Source: Anisakis pegreffii
Lineage: Eukaryota > Nematoda > Chromadorea > Rhabditida > Anisakidae
Length of the DNA: 64,000 bases
Reading direction: 5' to 3'
Assembly (NCBI GenBank): GCA_035041965.1
Contig: JAPYMA010000892.1
Coordinates: 1-64,000 of the forward strand
A program made the translations under genes and the position numbers. Positions 63,836 through 64,000 of this stretch are shown here, piece after piece; the stretch's first letter is position 1, and every line of letters begins with the position of its first letter. A model generated the notes under the pieces. That model was given only the letters and a program-made list of their open reading frames with translations. It did not search any database and had not been told where the DNA came from.

Positions 63836-64000
63836 CAGTGGTTTTCACATTCGGGTGCTCCATTACCCCTTTTGAAGATCCGCCAGACCACCGTTACCAC
63901 ACTCCCAAATTTCTCAAAACGGGTAATTTCAGTCCCTATGAGAAACACTGTCCTAAATTGCAATCCATTATGATTGCATGAAAAGCTGTCGCCTGTGACA
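63836..64000 (-). repeat. Dispersed repeat family B, inverted partial copy with hAT-like ends
   Basis: 63836-63950 starts CAGTGGTTTTCAC and ends TGAGAAACACTG, so both ends carry CAGTG-type inverted termini. Its reverse complement (CAGTGTTTCTCATAGGGACT, GAAATTACCCGTTTTG) matches the start of copy 1 at 36720. Sequence beyond 63950 matches what precedes copy 2 at 37397, and it runs off the window. No clear 8-bp target duplication. Confidence 0.7.

Overview
The window looks like nuclear DNA of a nematode. Three things point there. Positions 1020-1041 match the canonical 22-nt nematode spliced leader SL1 exactly. A many-exon gene encodes a protein very close to worm AKT-1. Introns end in TTTCAG or TTTAAG, and several start codons sit just behind such an acceptor, as expected for trans-spliced genes. 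The DNA is AT-rich, introns run to about 3 kb, and genes are sparse. I cannot name the genus.

Layout. 1-1480: copies of a dispersed repeat (family A) enclosing a 31-bp-period tandem array of SL1-like sequences. 2776-17680 (minus): an akt-1 orthologue of 11 coding steps, with two interchangeable exons for the middle of the kinase domain. 17.7-29.7 kb: no supported gene; simple repeats and a perfect 99-bp tandem duplication. 29783-32156 (plus): a six-exon secreted cysteine-rich protein built from repeated modules, with a dead module exon and a GC-rich MITE in intron 1. 32916-35463: a short non-autonomous LTR element (710/712-bp LTRs, CCGTC target duplication) whose interior is largely about 15 copies of a 45-bp repeat. 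36.7-38.2 kb, 43.9-44.8 kb and the right edge: a second dispersed repeat (family B) with hAT-like CAGTG ends. 41.4-42.5 kb (plus): two candidate exons of an unrecognised Ser/Arg-rich protein. 47723-49892 (minus): a complete seven-exon ADP-ribosylglycohydrolase. 50889-51845 (plus): tubulin-folding cofactor A, divergent from it. 54.2-55.2 kb: more family A repeat. 58001-62915 (minus): three exons of an unrecognised protein rich in basophilic-kinase sites. 60518-60620: a perfect 51-bp-arm palindrome inside its large intron.

The genes do not form an evident pathway. AKT-1 is the insulin/PI3K effector kinase, the glycohydrolase removes ADP-ribose, TBCA handles beta-tubulin, and the cysteine-rich protein is secreted. 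Only the divergent glycohydrolase/TBCA pair suggests possible shared regulation.

The most unusual item is the SL1-like array at 789-1112. Its unit corresponds to the 22-nt leader plus the first nine bases after it (donor included), and it lacks the rest of an SL RNA gene.

All exon models come from reading the DNA by eye, using conserved residues, GT-AG sites and codon phase. No transcript or database search was available.
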